From: Galerina marginata
Lineage: Eukaryota; Basidiomycota; Agaricomycetes; Agaricales; Galerinaceae
NCBI GenBank assembly: GCA_023014335.1
Contig: JAECYW010000022.1
Span: 62,001-126,000 of the forward strand
Length of the DNA: 64,000 bases
Reading direction: 5' to 3'
A model generated the notes under the pieces. It saw only the letters and a program-made list of their open reading frames with translations, did no database searches and was not told the origin of the DNA. Each line of letters opens with the position of its first letter. Position 1 is the first letter of the stretch. Positions 1 through 11,070 of the stretch are shown here, piece after piece. A program made the position numbers and the translations under genes.

Positions 1-328
1 ATCTTTCCTCATAGTCGCCTTACTGCATAACTGGCGGAATGTTTTAGGCGCCATTGCCTAATTTGCGGGCTGCTTGAATGACGAGCCTGCGATTAGAGTT
101 TCTCGTCACTAGAATATAGAGGATGGAGGTTTGGTCCCGATGTGAGAAGACGCGAACGAGAGGGTCGACCGGGACTGCGGAATGTCATATTTCTCCATTG
201 GGCTATAGTCCTCGGGCTGTGCTCAGAATCCTGCATTCTTTCTGCTCTTTGGCTCGCTCACTGCAGGCAAAGATAGTCGTCCTCCATTTTTCCTTCACCA
301 GAACGATAATATCCGCTTTCAAACGACC
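1..328. other. Left-edge stretch without a supported gene
   Basis: I see no coding exon with family similarity here. The last part should hold the promoter and 5' leader of the membrane-protein gene that starts at 329. Confidence 0.4.
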
Positions 329-967
329 ATGATCATCACAGAATCGGTGGACAATTCAGACGCAGTCTCTGTCACGAACACTCTGGTGGTAGAAACAAAA
401 GAAACGGAAAAACTACCTCGATTCTTCTCAGCTCTCACCTACGCGTCTCTAGGCCTCTCCTTCATTCCTTTCGCCTTCTCGCTCATTATTATCCAGATAT
501 CGCGGATAAACTCTATACCTACCATCCTCGCGTACTTCTTTTCAACGCCCTTCCACCTAGCAGCCCTCCTCTTAATATGGCAACAGTCTCGTCAAATCGA
601 CATGCAGCTCCCATTCCACCCCACGTCGTGGCGGAGCATCGCGTACATCTCCTTCCTAGCCGCGATGTGGCTCTTTGCGATGATCACAGCCGGGATGGGC
701 GCCCGTGCTTTCGTCGCTGGAACCCGGACCTGCACAACGGTGTATGCTGAAGGCCGCTCGGTCAGCGTATGCTATGATCATAATTTCAACCGCATGGTGG
801 GCTTTTTAGTCAGTGCCAGTGCAATCGCCGTGCTAGAGGCGTTTGTCCTTTGCGTGATGGCCATCCTTTGCTTTCGGAGCCGACGGCGTAAGGAGACGCC
901 TCAGGCTCCAGTCCCTGCATCGCGTTTTCCATCGCCATCCCCTTCTCCAAAGGTGCTATCCGCCTAA
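329..967 (+). CDS. Small multi-pass membrane protein, unknown function
   Basis: Intronless ORF of 212 residues with an ATG start. I see four hydrophobic segments: about residues 35-57 (ALTYASLGLSFIPFAFSLII), 65-85, 106-128 and 152-178. A short basic cytosolic-type tail follows (FRSRRRKE), then a Pro/Ser-rich C-terminus. The loop between segments 3 and 4 carries two cysteines (about residues 134 and 147) that could form a disulfide. The four-helix plan with an extracellular Cys pair recalls MARVEL/tetraspan-like fungal membrane proteins, but I see no signature motif and do not assign a family. The gene is followed by about 0.7 kb without a clear gene. Further exons cannot be excluded. Confidence 0.6.
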   Translation: MIITESVDNSDAVSVTNTLVVETKETEKLPRFFSALTYASLGLSFIPFAFSLIIIQISRINSIPTILAYFFSTPFHLAALLLIWQQSRQIDMQLPFHPTSWRSIAYISFLAAMWLFAMITAGMGARAFVAGTRTCTTVYAEGRSVSVCYDHNFNRMVGFLVSASAIAVLEAFVLCVMAILCFRSRRRKETPQAPVPASRFPSPSPSPKVLSA

Positions 968-1700
968 CCATTGATCTATGGCTGGAAACTATGGTACGTC
1001 CATTGCCGACTTCGAAAAATGATTTAGGATCTAATTTATAACAAATACTTATTCGTGCAGTTTCAACCCCGTCAAATTCAATTGCAATCTATCATACAAG
1101 GAGGATTGGTCTGGCTCTTCGAAACCCATATTTATTGCGTCGGACAAGATATTGGCACAAACTGTCCTGTCCCTTGTTTCTCCCTGTCTTTGGGGATGGA
1201 AGATTCGATATTTACCCGGTTTCTGGATACTCCTTCACTTTACTATTGGGGAATTCTGAGGTTTGGCCCTCAATGTACTCTTCTTTTATTTAAATTATAC
1301 CATCAATATGTAGTATTACATGTATAACTAGCAAACCAGGATAACGAAATTAGTCCTTTCAAAGCTGGTAGAGTTGGATCTGCCAGATTGACGAAACGAG
1401 AGATCGACCTCGAATTGGCCGTGGGGTATTTGAGCGCTCGGTCAAGATGCAAAGAAGAAAGGTACTTAGGTCTGCATGACGACCTTCTCCAAAGCGCACT
1501 TACTCGTCGTTTTACACTAGCCAGAGTTTAATTACCCAGACTCCCATCACTTATGCCCAGTGTCCACGGGGAGGCGACACTGAAAGACCTGGTCAAGACC
1601 ACCGGCTTGGAAATCGTCAGACAAGGCTCGCGTACTGATCGAGGATTCACGAGTTGCGACACTGTCACACTGACCCGCTCACACTGAACCTTTCAGCAAT
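968..1700. other. Intergenic stretch, nothing recognised
   Basis: Short open frames occur on the plus strand (for example 1055-1327), but they have no domain, no supported splice pattern and no family resemblance. I see no RNA gene or mobile element. Confidence 0.4.
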
Positions 1701-2102
1701 TTATTCTTCTGCTTCCTCTCTGTCTTCTTCCCACTCCGCCTGCTCCTCATCCTCTCCATCGCCCTCTTCATCTTCGCTCCGGTGAGATCTCCAACTTCTC
1801 GCTCTCGGGATCGATGAAATCTGGCCATTCGCTCTCCCTTTCGTTAAAAAAGTCAACCGACTCAACCACATACTTCAGCTGCCCACTCTGGACAGCAGGG
1901 AGCACAGCAGCGTCTTGGGCCTGATGCAAGAGACAGTACCAATCCCCAAGAGTCTGTTGGCTGACTCGAAGATCAGAGAGCCCAATTGTTGGTACTCGTA
2001 GCGCTCCTGGGATTCAGGGCACGGAGAAGAAGAATGTTTTCGACAATCAGTTGGCTCAAAGGCAAGGATGAGAACCCATTGCTTGTAAGCACCTTGGCGC
2101 AC
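1701..2102 (-). pseudogene. Coding relic with acidic C-terminal tail
   Basis: The minus strand reads as coding from about 2100 down to a TAA at 1703-1701, but not in one frame. One frame contains DWYCLLHQAQDAAVLP, KYVVESVDFFNE and WPDFIDPESEK, then stops at about 1776. The acidic tail (SEDEEGDGEDEEQAEWEEDR, ending AEE) needs a -1 shift just before. An upstream frame (LGSLIFESANRLLG) also needs a shift or an intron to join. The segment looks like the 3' end of a protein gene with indels, or one whose splicing I misread. I do not recognise the family. Confidence 0.35.
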
Positions 2103-2949
2103 GCTGCCAACACTAGAGCCTAATACGAGACCAAAATCTCCTATTGTGAATGGGTTCGATGGGAACTAGGATGAAAATTCCTGGATTGGTGTAAGCGAAG
2201 TTGGTCCTGCCCCTAGAATGGGGGAAATGATTTTAAACAGGAGAAGAAGTCTGGGATCATCGAGGTCCTCTAAAAAACAATCGTAGGTGCTCAAGCCATT
2301 TGCCATATGGTACCGTATATAGGCACGCGAGGATGTTGGAGTAGGTCGGCGCTTCCAACTTTGACGGTTGAAGGAAAAGGCTCACATCGATGGTGCGATT
2401 CCATCTGCGAAGGTTCTATTAGCGTAAATATTAGATCGGATGCGAAAGCCTAGGATATTACTTGGAAACCAGATTACAGTTCGATAATTGTATTTCCGAA
2501 CCCAATGTCCCCTAGTCATGCATGGTCATGGACGGACCTATCTCTCAGAATGGGGAGTAGAAACTATTGGTGGTTGTTAGCTCCTGAGGCGTGGCGAGAG
2601 CTTCAATCTTTTCAAGAAATTCTGCGTAAGTTTGGATCAGGTGGCAGGTGAAATATTCAATTTAACGCACTAGAGTGGAGGAGTGTTGAGATAGGCAGCG
2701 GCTTTAGATACTGAAACTCACGTCCAAGTCTCCTCGCCATAGAAGTGCAGCGGCTGTGACAAGGAGTCAAGCAGGCCACGTTGTATTGGGTGGTACGTTT
2801 GAAACATCTATACTATTCTTATTAAGGGATGACGGTTAAATCACCGAGAACTTTAAATGAGGTGAAAAAAGAGCGAAAATATGTTAGTTGCCATCAAAGG
2901 CAAGAGCTGAAAGCTTTCAGAGTATGCATTGACTCACAGTGTAGATCTA

Positions 2950-4327
2950 CTAGTCTTTGTATTCATAAAATCCTTTCCCATTCTTCCTCCCGTACCACTG
3001 AGCATCGACCATTCGTTCTAGAAGAATACTCGGTCGGTACTTTGAGTCACGAGTGCCTTCGTATAAGGTTTGTTGGATAGCAAGGCAGGTGTCAAGACCG
3101 ATGCTGGAAAGAAAAAGGAAGTCAGAATGATTACTATAATCGTAGAGAGTTGTAGCGCACAAATCAGCTGTTTAGAGATATAGAGTAAGTGGCTGTCCAG
3201 TAAAAAATGCGGAGACAGACAAGTACCGAGCTGTAGGGGACCCATAGGATGGTTCATTCCCAGCTTGAGGGTAGTATCAATATCATCGCGTGTTGCTATT
3301 CCCTAATAAGAAAATTTGAGCAGAACACAGGTCGTGACTCAAGATTCGAACCTTTTCGAGACACATGATAGCCTAGAAAGTTGCAGGCAGAAGAGAAGTC
3401 GGTCAGGCAAAGTGAAAACACCAGCAACATTGGATTAGTACCTCGTTGATAAACGGCATCAGGAGGGCATTGGACACAAATCCTGGGACATCTTTCGATA
3501 CAGTGACCTCTGAGACATGGAGGTCAAGTAAGCTGACAACTCTTGTGGTTCACCGAGCGGAATATAGCCGACCTTTTCCACAGGCGATAGCGAAAGCACG
3601 AGCGCGTTCGAGAGTTTCCTCGGAGGTTTGCAGTGCAGAGATCAGCTCGACCAATTTCTGCTCAAAAATAAATGGTTGTTTCAATTGCCAAATCAATAAA
3701 GACGCACCATTACGGGAACGGGGTTAAAGAAGTGGAGTCCTGTCTTGGTCATGAATCGAGAAAGATAGTTGACGGGATCACGGCATACCGACGACACGGG
3801 ATGCACTCTTTTTCCCTTCTTCACTTGCAGCGTTGAGGCCACTTGGGATTGCAGATGCCGCTATTTTGGTGATGCTAATTGAGCTCGTATTCGTAGCAAG
3901 AATCGCTTCGGGTCTTAGCTCCGCCGCGAAGGATGCGAAGATGGATTGTTTTAAAGGTAGAGACTCCGAAACAGCCTAAACAAAATCGGATGGTGCCTTA
4001 GAACTGTTTCTGGAACTGAAAAACAAAATACCTGGCTACCTCAACGACCATGTCAACGTCTCTCAGACCTTTAATCCCTGCTTCGGATCCAACAACAGTG
4101 ACTCTATCCCTCGCCTCCTTGGCTTGTTCGTTCGTCAGGCGTCCTTTTGCAACGTCCTTCGCTAATAGCTTGTCCATCAAGGAAAGCCCTTTCGTCACCT
4201 GTTCAGCTGATCGGTCGTGCAAGAGCACCGGAACTTTCGCGCGAAGAGCAGAGACCAATGCGATGCCTGTTCCCATTTGCCCTGCACCGAGAACACCGAG
4301 AGTGCGAATTCCGTGAGCAACAGACAT
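2950..4327 (-). CDS. 3-hydroxyacyl-CoA dehydrogenase (3-hydroxybutyryl-CoA dehydrogenase family)
   Basis: NAD-dependent oxidation of L-3-hydroxyacyl-CoA to 3-ketoacyl-CoA, a step of beta-oxidation. The start is the ATG at 4327, opening exon 1 with [11 protein letters not shown]. The dinucleotide-binding loop [10 protein letters not shown] follows at once, giving the Rossmann fold. Exon 1 ends at 4040 with VVE and exon 2 resumes at 3975 with AVSES and ATNTSSISI. The family signatures [22 protein letters not shown] and [12 protein letters not shown] are all present. The last join needs a 7-nt exon at 3161-3167, restoring LADFIGLDTC. The C-terminus is [10 protein letters not shown] with the stop at 2952-2950. 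The family is usually about 290-320 residues, which fits. There is no obvious PTS1 tripeptide, and I see no clear mitochondrial presequence, so the compartment is open. Confidence 0.9.
3161..3167 (-). other. 7-nt microexon of the hydroxyacyl-CoA dehydrogenase gene
   Basis: On the minus strand, AAACAG|CTGATTT|GTGCGC places seven bases between a consensus acceptor and a donor. The upstream exon ends at 3227 (CTC G) and the downstream one starts at 3103 (C ATC GGT). Joining the three gives CTC GCT GAT TTC ATC GGT, that is L-A-D-F-I-G, the conserved family sequence. Direct joining without it shifts the frame. The flanking introns are 59 nt and 57 nt. Confidence 0.85.
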
Positions 4328-4926
4328 TGCAGAGAACTGGGATGAAGGCAAAAGGATACAAGTCAAACCGAGAACACTGAACAGTCCCGGTGTATGGGAG
4401 GCTCCCGGAGCCCGGACCATGGAAAGATTGCACGTGAAATTTCGCGTGACATCAACTAGGCCAAACATTTCACTGACATTTCCCTCAAGTACCTTTATAA
4501 GGCTTTGAACTTTAACCTTACAATTGCTTATAAGCCCACTGAGTATCGTCATTTTTCACCGACCCAAAGATTCAAAACTCAAGAGCGTGTTAAAGCTGAT
4601 ACTGCTGGGAAATAACTTCCTTTTAGGACCTTACCCACATTCGACACAACCATGCAGCATGCTAAGCAACAACAACCACCATCCCGTGCCCCCGGCGCGT
4701 TTGCTGCTGGTCGTTGCGCTGTTCCGGCTCACGTCGAGCTTCGGGCACTCGCCGTCTTGTCGTTAATCGACGCTCAGTACCATCAGACACTGTTCTGGTG
4801 AGGTTTGGACGAATACCATCGACTACAACGCACATATTGCCGCGCCACGTCACCACAACATCACCCCCCGGCCCCCATTTTACTACTTTCACCCAATTGC
4901 TCATCTAAAATCCCTCCTTCACTATA

Positions 4927-5385
4927 ATGCAGTGGTGCCCCACGCCTTTGAAGCTACCACCTTTTCGAGGCCCTTCCCTTCCGCCCACCATTATCACCCT
5001 GAAACCACATTCGTTAGACAAAAGGATTCGGAAGCTGCGTATCTTTCCCAACTGTCGACGTCTGCCCACCACAAATGCAGAGCGTGCACGCTTTCGCCTC
5101 GAACGTAAAGACCGCCGACTTCGCAACATCATGAAGGACCTCAACGAGCGGCAAGAACAGCTCAGTTGCAGGCTGAAGGCACTCAACGATATCACAGCTC
5201 ACTTGATATCACTCGAAGCCCAATGTTCTGTGGCCACCACTACTGTCCATGCCCTCTCCGTGGCTTCATCAACAGTGCGATCTCTGCTTGTCCAAGAGTC
5301 TCTGAGTCTCACCAACTCCATGGACCGAATGTTCACGCCTCACACACTGGCACCCGACATACACGCAATGTTCCCTCATCAGTAG
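4927..5385 (+). CDS. Hypothetical small protein with a coiled-coil-like segment
   Basis: ORF of 152 residues with an ATG start, divergent from the dehydrogenase gene (about 600 bp between starts). The first 50 residues are Pro-rich. Residues about 58-95 are highly charged with heptad-like spacing (RLERKDRRLRNIMKDLNERQ), consistent with a short coiled coil or bZIP-like basic helix, then a Ser/Thr-rich tail. I recognise no family. A real gene is plausible because the frame is long and the helix is coherent, but further exons may exist. Confidence 0.45.
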   Translation: MQWCPTPLKLPPFRGPSLPPTIITLKPHSLDKRIRKLRIFPNCRRLPTTNAERARFRLERKDRRLRNIMKDLNERQEQLSCRLKALNDITAHLISLEAQCSVATTTVHALSVASSTVRSLLVQESLSLTNSMDRMFTPHTLAPDIHAMFPHQ

Positions 5386-6401
5386 TTTCAGTTCAATTTC
5401 ATTTGGGTTATATGTTGAGGATTTGGTGGCATGTTATGGTTTTTTAGGCTTGTTGACAAAAATCTTCAAGCTCTTTTTTTTTCCATTCTACCATTTATCC
5501 TCTTAGCATATGTATATTAGCACACTCCGCCGAGGCATTAGTCCTGAGTCTTAGACGAAGGCGGACGTATAAATGTAAACAATGTAAACAACTCATCATT
5601 ACTCAGTCTCTGGAACACTCGCACCTCAAAACCAAACCAACGCGAAATCCAACGTGAAGGTGTGTAAATGTCCTCGTCACTTGGCCTTGTTCCGAGTCTG
5701 TAGGAATTGGAAATGGAGTCTGAGACATCATTTTACGAATATAAAGTCCCAGGTATTTCCTTGAAGGAATTTGCAACTGCGAGCTCGTGAATTTGCATCA
5801 CTAGAAGTGCGGGACAAAGGAATGAATTTCTTGGCATGTTGACGGGAACGCGGAGACGACACTCGGCGGATGAAGATGATGGATTGGAAAAGAGAACGCG
5901 GCGGTGAGTAACTACTGAATAAGGTAGGGTAGGTCGAGGTGTGGAAACCGCAATCCGGCAGACATGGGTAAGGCAGGGCATCTAATTCAACACCAGTTCA
6001 TGCCCACTGACAGTGAGCACTCAGGCAAACACCCCTGTGAACTTGGTTCTCGTCCAACTCTCGACAAACTCTCGACGCACGGGGGGCATTCGTGTTTTTT
6101 ATTGCTAGTTTAAATTCATATCATGGACTTGTGACTGGCCCAATTACACTCTCGATCATATACGAGTGAGCAATCTTGCTACCGTGGTATGCTCCTAATC
6201 CTTCAGGCTTTCGTTCTCAGCGAACCTTAGTATTTGGTCATATTTATACCTGTAGATCCAACGTTGGGCCGTGATGATCTGGAAATATCTCACGATATCG
6301 CTCTAAAAACCTATTCTGTGCTCATCGATGACTGGAAAATCAACTGAATTGAATTTATAGCGGCACTATATGTTAACATCCCCAGTCTTTTCGTGATCAG
6401 C
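5386..6401. other. Intergenic region, nothing recognised
   Basis: Convergent region between the coiled-coil ORF and the first hydrophobin. The open frames (for example minus 5733-5981) have no supporting features. Confidence 0.4.
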
Positions 6402-6971
6402 TTAGAGATTGACATTAACTGGGGTGCAGCCAAACTGGATGGCTCCGAACTAAGTAGAATTTAGCACGAATCAACATTAAGGAAATGGGAATGACATACG
6501 CCATAGTTGTTGGTGCAGCAAACCGGCTGTTGGGAGCTTCATTTTATTTTGGCAATCAGATGAGCTTTGAAAAAAGAGTGAATATATAGTAGACTCACCA
6601 AGAGTTTCCACTAAGGCCAATGACGGACAATGGGAGGCAGCCCACTATAGTTTTTTATTGACTCAGCATTTTAGACAGAATTAGAGCGCAACCCCTACCT
6701 CCAACCAGCCCGGTGACGCTACCAATGATAGCGGCGATGTTAATGCCGAGCAGACCGCCGCCCAGCGCTTCACCAAGGTTAGTGCTGGAAGACTGAAGTA
6801 TAGTTTTTAGATTCATTATTTTTATTAGTAGTATAGACTAGCACCCACGTCTGCCAAAGTGGTGCAGCACTGGACTGGACCCGTGCTGCAGGTATCCCGG
6901 GCCTCGAGCTCACTGGCGGTCGCAAGGATAGGCAAAGCCAGAACGAAGAAAGCAGCAACGCGAGAGAACAT
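6402..6971 (-). CDS. Class I hydrophobin (array member 1, divergent)
   Basis: Secreted amphipathic protein that coats hyphae or aerial structures. Five exons give about 115 residues. Exon 1 encodes a signal peptide (MFSRVAAFFVLALPILATAS) and the first Cys block CSTGPVQCC. Exon 2 is the hydrophobic loop, 31 codons instead of the 25 found in the other six genes. Exon 3 has GCLPLSVIGLSGNSC, exon 4 SQQPVCCTNNYG, exon 5 FGAIQFGCTPVNVNL. The eight-Cys order C-CC-C-C-CC-C is complete. The start is the ATG at 6971 and the stop is at 6404-6402. It is the only minus-strand member and the most diverged, transcribed away from member 2. Confidence 0.92.
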
Positions 6972-7038
6972 GTTGGGTAAGGTGACTTTGAAAGAGGGAT
7001 TCTTTGTGAAGTTGGGAACGTAAGTTCAGTTCATCCTC

Positions 7039-7046
7039 TATTTATG
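7039..7046 (-). promoter_or_regulatory. TATA-like box of hydrophobin 1
   Basis: CATAAATA on the minus strand, about 70 nt upstream of the ATG at 6971, the same spacing as in the other array members. Confidence 0.55.
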
Positions 7047-7973
7047 TCTCTTCGGCTTCCATAATTTTTGCTTTCATCGTGTAGAAATTTCGAGGAGCCT
7101 CAATACCTCCGCTTCAGCTTGGGTGAAGTCCGACATCTTTGTTCAGGTGGGCCTTAAACACGTCCTCTGAATCGCGAACGCCACATTGTCAAGCAAAACT
7201 CATTGGGAAAATGAATTGGCTTGGTCTCACGGCAGCTATCCACATAGTGAAGTTTGCTGATAGTGCCTAGGACACAGATGACACTTCGGCCTGCCCCCTC
7301 TGAACTTTCTTGCATAATGGTCCTCCTTGTCAATTTCACAAATACGCCAACCGCGTCGCTTTTCTCACTGCTATGTGCCATCCGCAAAAAGTCCGTGTCG
7401 GTAATTTGCAAGTGGGTCAGTACTGAATCAATTGAATTATTTGACATACGCGCGGTAGTTTCTTCGAATGCTTTCGTTCGAAGGCTATACTCGGACATAA
7501 GTGTGGAATGACTCTGCCTGAACTTTATTTTCTTGAGACAAGAACTTAATATTTATGACAGGGGAACATCATTTCCCTGAATTCCTCGGCTTCCCTGCGG
7601 CACATGGACATCCCGACAGTGGATGTATCCCCGGATGATGATTACCGAGGCGGTGTCAAGACTCGTCGAGATTTTTTGTCCTTAACACATTTGGTCACCG
7701 AGGCTTCAGGAATTCACCGATTTTCCATTTCTCACAGTCCGACGCTGGGATTCAGCGAGACAGCGCGGGATTGTAGTATCCTTACGGCCCGATAAGTGTC
7801 TTTAACTTTCGGAGATGCCAGTTTGGCACTGGCATGTTTAGACAGAACCTCTTATGATTTGCCAGTTACTTGATCTAGCGACGTCTCGATCTCGGGGCCG
7901 CGAGTGGGTAAGGGAGAGCACAGATCAACCTGAAAAAAAAGCCAAAAAAAAAAGATCAGCGAACCCGAACGGG
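7047..7973. other. Divergent intergenic region between hydrophobins 1 and 2
   Basis: About 0.9 kb that must hold the promoters of two divergently transcribed hydrophobin genes. Open frames on both strands (7154-7511) overlap each other and show no domain. An A-rich tract lies at 7932-7953, just upstream of the member 2 TATA box. Confidence 0.4.
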
Positions 7974-7979
7974 TATAAA
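7974..7979 (+). promoter_or_regulatory. TATA box of hydrophobin 2
   Basis: TATAAA preceded by GGG, 65 nt upstream of the ATG at 8039. Confidence 0.65.
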
Positions 7980-8038
7980 GGCAACGGCGACAGAAGGACA
8001 AACTTCAGTCGAACAAACCACCGTTCTACATATTCAAC

Positions 8039-8589
8039 ATGCGTGCCTCTGCTGTATTTGCTCTCGCTCTCCCAGTCCTTGCTGCCGCCACCGCCATTCC
8101 TCGTGATGGCGACTGCAACACTGGCTCCATCCAGTGCTGCAACCAAGTCCAATCTGTAAGCGGCGCTAACTTCAATGCCCTCCGATCTTACCTTCTAACG
8201 ATATCCTCTGTAGTCGACCTCTCAGACCGTCGCTCAATTGGCGGGTTTGCTTGGAATTGATCTCGGAAGTCTTGGAGCCCTCGTCGGCTGTGAGTAGGAC
8301 TCCAACAAAGTGCCGGTGCTGTCTTCCCTAATTAACACTATCCAGTGTCCTGCAGCCCCATCTCCATCCTTGGCGTTGGCGGTAACTCCTGGTAAGGCAT
8401 ATTTAATTTAGCAGCACAATGAAATAAGCTAACGGAAATATTTGCAAAGCTCTCAGCAACCCGTCTGCTGCACTGGCAACACCTTTGTATGTACCCGATC
8501 CTATTGAAGCTGTGTTGCTTGAATACTAATCAGTTTTACAGGGTGGTCTCCTCGCCCTTGGTTGCAACCCTATTAACCTCAACCTCTGA
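8039..8589 (+). CDS. Class I hydrophobin (array member 2)
   Basis: Five exons, 107 residues. Exon 1: signal peptide MRASAVFALALPVLAAATA, then CNTGSIQCC. Exon 2 (25 codons) carries the hydrophobic loop QLAGLLGIDLGSLGALVG. Exon 3 is LSCSPISILGVGGNSC, exon 4 SQQPVCCTGNTF, exon 5 GGLLALGCNPINLNL with TGA at 8587-8589. Cys spacing is C-x6-CC-x32-C-x12-C-x5-CC-x12-C-x7, which fits class I. The third donor follows the repeated pattern ..AACTCCTG|GTAAGG, splitting the Cys codon. Confidence 0.95.
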
Positions 8590-9536
8590 AAAATGTCCTC
8601 AGCGAAAGACTGTTTTTCTCAGTCGGTTATTCGGCATCTGGAAAGCGTGTCGTTTGAATAGTTCGGTAGACACAGACCCAATGTATCCTGATCGTAGTAA
8701 AATGGCTACAAAACATTGCTTTCCTTAAACAATCAATAATAAGAAGGAGCGAAGGACCGTGCATGCCACCATAACTCGAAGGCAAAGTGCAAGCTATTAT
8801 TGCTTTTCCGTGAAAGAAAAATGGGATCCAGTGGCTGGTACTTCGAGCGAGACCTTGAGGAACGGATATATGACTAACGCAGCGTGGTCACGACTTTTCT
8901 CATATTTTTAACGATTGCCAACCAAAAACTTAGAATTTGAGTGTACAAAAGGATCGTTTAATTGAAAAATCGCTTTGATGGCGGCTTCACAGAAGAAACG
9001 GACATTTACTTGTTTTTGTGCCCCATTTTCCCCGGAGTAGAAGACTGTACAATTTATTCAATATCCTACGAACTCCCCCTTGGCGGGAGGGCCATATGGA
9101 AGGGAAGCTGCCTAATATCGACACCTGACTCAAGCCTGGTGAATTATGACACGGCATCTCGCAGTCCAATATGCAACTATGAAAGAATCGGGATTATAAA
9201 TCGTATCGACATGTGGCGCTTGAGCGCTGGCTAATTATCCAAACATTACAGTCAGCGCGATTGTGACATGGGATTGAAATGTCTTCTAAAGCGAATAGTG
9301 GATGCCAATTCTGCCATTACAGTATTTCACTTCGTGAATAGGCACGAGCAAAAGGCACCTGCATGCCAAGAAAGTGACGGATGCGAGCAGAGTAACCCGG
9401 GTGAGTTCTCACTTTGAAAGAAAACAAGAGAAAAATATGTTTCGTACGAAAGGGGTCAACTGTCAGCTTCAGCAAAGCGTGTGGTTTTTCTCGGAATTGA
9501 AGAGGGTTGTATCAAATAATTGGGGAGCGCAAAAGG
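8590..9536. other. Intergenic region between hydrophobins 2 and 3
   Basis: No supported gene. The stretch is AT-rich with unremarkable open frames. The right end holds the member 3 promoter. Confidence 0.4.
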
Positions 9537-9543
9537 TATAAAA
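9537..9543 (+). promoter_or_regulatory. TATA box of hydrophobin 3
   Basis: TATAAAA preceded by AAAAGG, 75 nt upstream of the ATG at 9612. Confidence 0.65.
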
Positions 9544-9611
9544 GCCCGGAGGTTTGAGGTAGAACACCAGTTGAACAAGCGACAAGTTCTACTAACATCT
9601 CTTTCATTATC

Positions 9612-10170
9612 ATGCGTGCCTCCGCTGCCTTTGCCTTTGCTCTCCCCATCCTTGCTGCTGCCACGGCGATCCCCCGTGATGGAAGCTGCAACACCGGTTC
9701 CATTACTTGCTGCAACCAAGTCCAGAGTGTAAGGCGTTCCACCTATCGAACAATAAATAGTTCTGACGGTGTTCATAATGGCAGTCGACCTCTACTGGCA
9801 TCGCCCAGTTGGCCGGCCTGCTCGGCATCGACCTCGGTTCGATCACTGGCCTAGTCGGATGTGAGTACATATACGGCCGCCATGGTTGTGGGCCGTGTAG
9901 TAACTGGATTTTACAGTGTCCTGCAGCCCGATCTCCGTCCTTGGTGTTGGCGGCAACTCTTGGTAAGAATCACGAAAATCGTGCTAGTATTGTGCAACAG
10001 GGAAATTAATTTTGGATGTCTAAAAGCTCTGCTCAGCCTGTCTGCTGCACCAACAATAGCTTCGTGAGTTTTTTTTTGACCATATCCTATTATGTACACT
10101 GTGACTGACCAAAAATCTTCAGAGCGGCCTCATCGCCCTCGGCTGCAGCCCCATCAACCTCAACCTTTGA
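9612..10170 (+). CDS. Class I hydrophobin (array member 3)
   Basis: Five exons, 107 residues, the same plan and exon lengths as member 2. Signal peptide MRASAAFAFALPILAAATA, then CNTGSITCC. Exon 2 STSTGIAQLAGLLGIDLG, exon 3 LSCSPISVLGVGGNSC, exon 4 SAQPVCCTNNSF, exon 5 SGLIALGCSPINLNL, with TGA at 10168-10170. All eight cysteines are present. Near-identity with member 2 in the signal peptide and loop suggests a fairly recent tandem duplication. The product is secreted and expected to self-assemble at air-water or wall surfaces. Confidence 0.95.
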
Positions 10171-10995
10171 GCAGTGTCAGGAGTCGGACAATTGTAAACC
10201 TGCCCGGTCCATTAAAGTACATCGATTTAGTCGTCATTTGAATAGTTTTAGTCGATGCCGCCCTGATGCGTCCTGTGATGGAAATAATGACGATGATGAC
10301 ATCTGTTCCCCTTCTACGAAGCCGCGAGTGTGTGAATAGGCGCTGATCGTTCCTTATTTGGCAGCCAAAAGAAGTTGAAGTCCTTTTCTCAGGGTGAGCG
10401 TTCCGAATCGAGGATCTAGAATATGATAGCAATCAATTGGCGCAAGTAAAGTTGTTGGATGAGCTCATAGGAAGGTGACCTGCGAGACTTTTGGCCGGCG
10501 AATGACCGGCCCGATTTATTAGCGCCTGCCGGGCCAATAGGCGCCGGTGAGGTTCCGCATCGTTCGCCCGAATTTCAAATACAAGTCGTAGTATAGTCAT
10601 AGACAGCCTGTGTAAAAATGTCATTTGCATTGAGGAACGTGGATGAAGCATGATAAAGCCCGATTGTTACGAATATCAATGGCTGTTAAGCGGATTTGAG
10701 GGATTACGTCCACAGACGGCTGATAGAAGTACCAGTTGAAAGGCGCTATGAGTATGACATGGGAATTGGAACGAGTTTCAAGTGGATAGCCAAGTCACAG
10801 GCCTCGGAACGTGATTTCAATGCATCTACTGTGTCAGACCAGAGACAAGAAAGACCAACGCAAGACAAGAGCATGGGCAACATTTCCTCTCTCAAGGGTC
10901 AAACTGTCAAGAGCACTCAAAGCGCTTCTCGGACCTCGGAGTTGAGGTAGGGCAGGAACAAAGGCGTTGAAAGTGGGTGACCTGAACTTTGAAGG
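10171..10995. other. Intergenic region between hydrophobins 3 and 4
   Basis: No gene supported. Open frames such as plus 10696-10950 lack any domain or splice support. Confidence 0.4.
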
Positions 10996-11001
10996 TATAA
11001 G
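10996..11001 (+). promoter_or_regulatory. TATA-like box of hydrophobin 4
   Basis: TATAAG preceded by GAAGG, 75 nt upstream of the ATG at 11071. Confidence 0.55.
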
Positions 11002-11070
11002 AAGGCCAGGAAATTTGCAATGGACGACAGTCGAACTTGCTAACGTTCTACTACTCATATCTCAATCAAG

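Noticed and set aside
4662..5202. Several overlapping frames on both strands around the coiled-coil ORF
   Set aside because: They are shadows of 4927-5385 and of its promoter; none has a recognisable motif.
9456..9776. Minus-strand frame of 106 codons
   Set aside because: It is the reverse reading of the hydrophobin 3 promoter and first exon; similar shadows occur opposite hydrophobins 2, 6 and 7.
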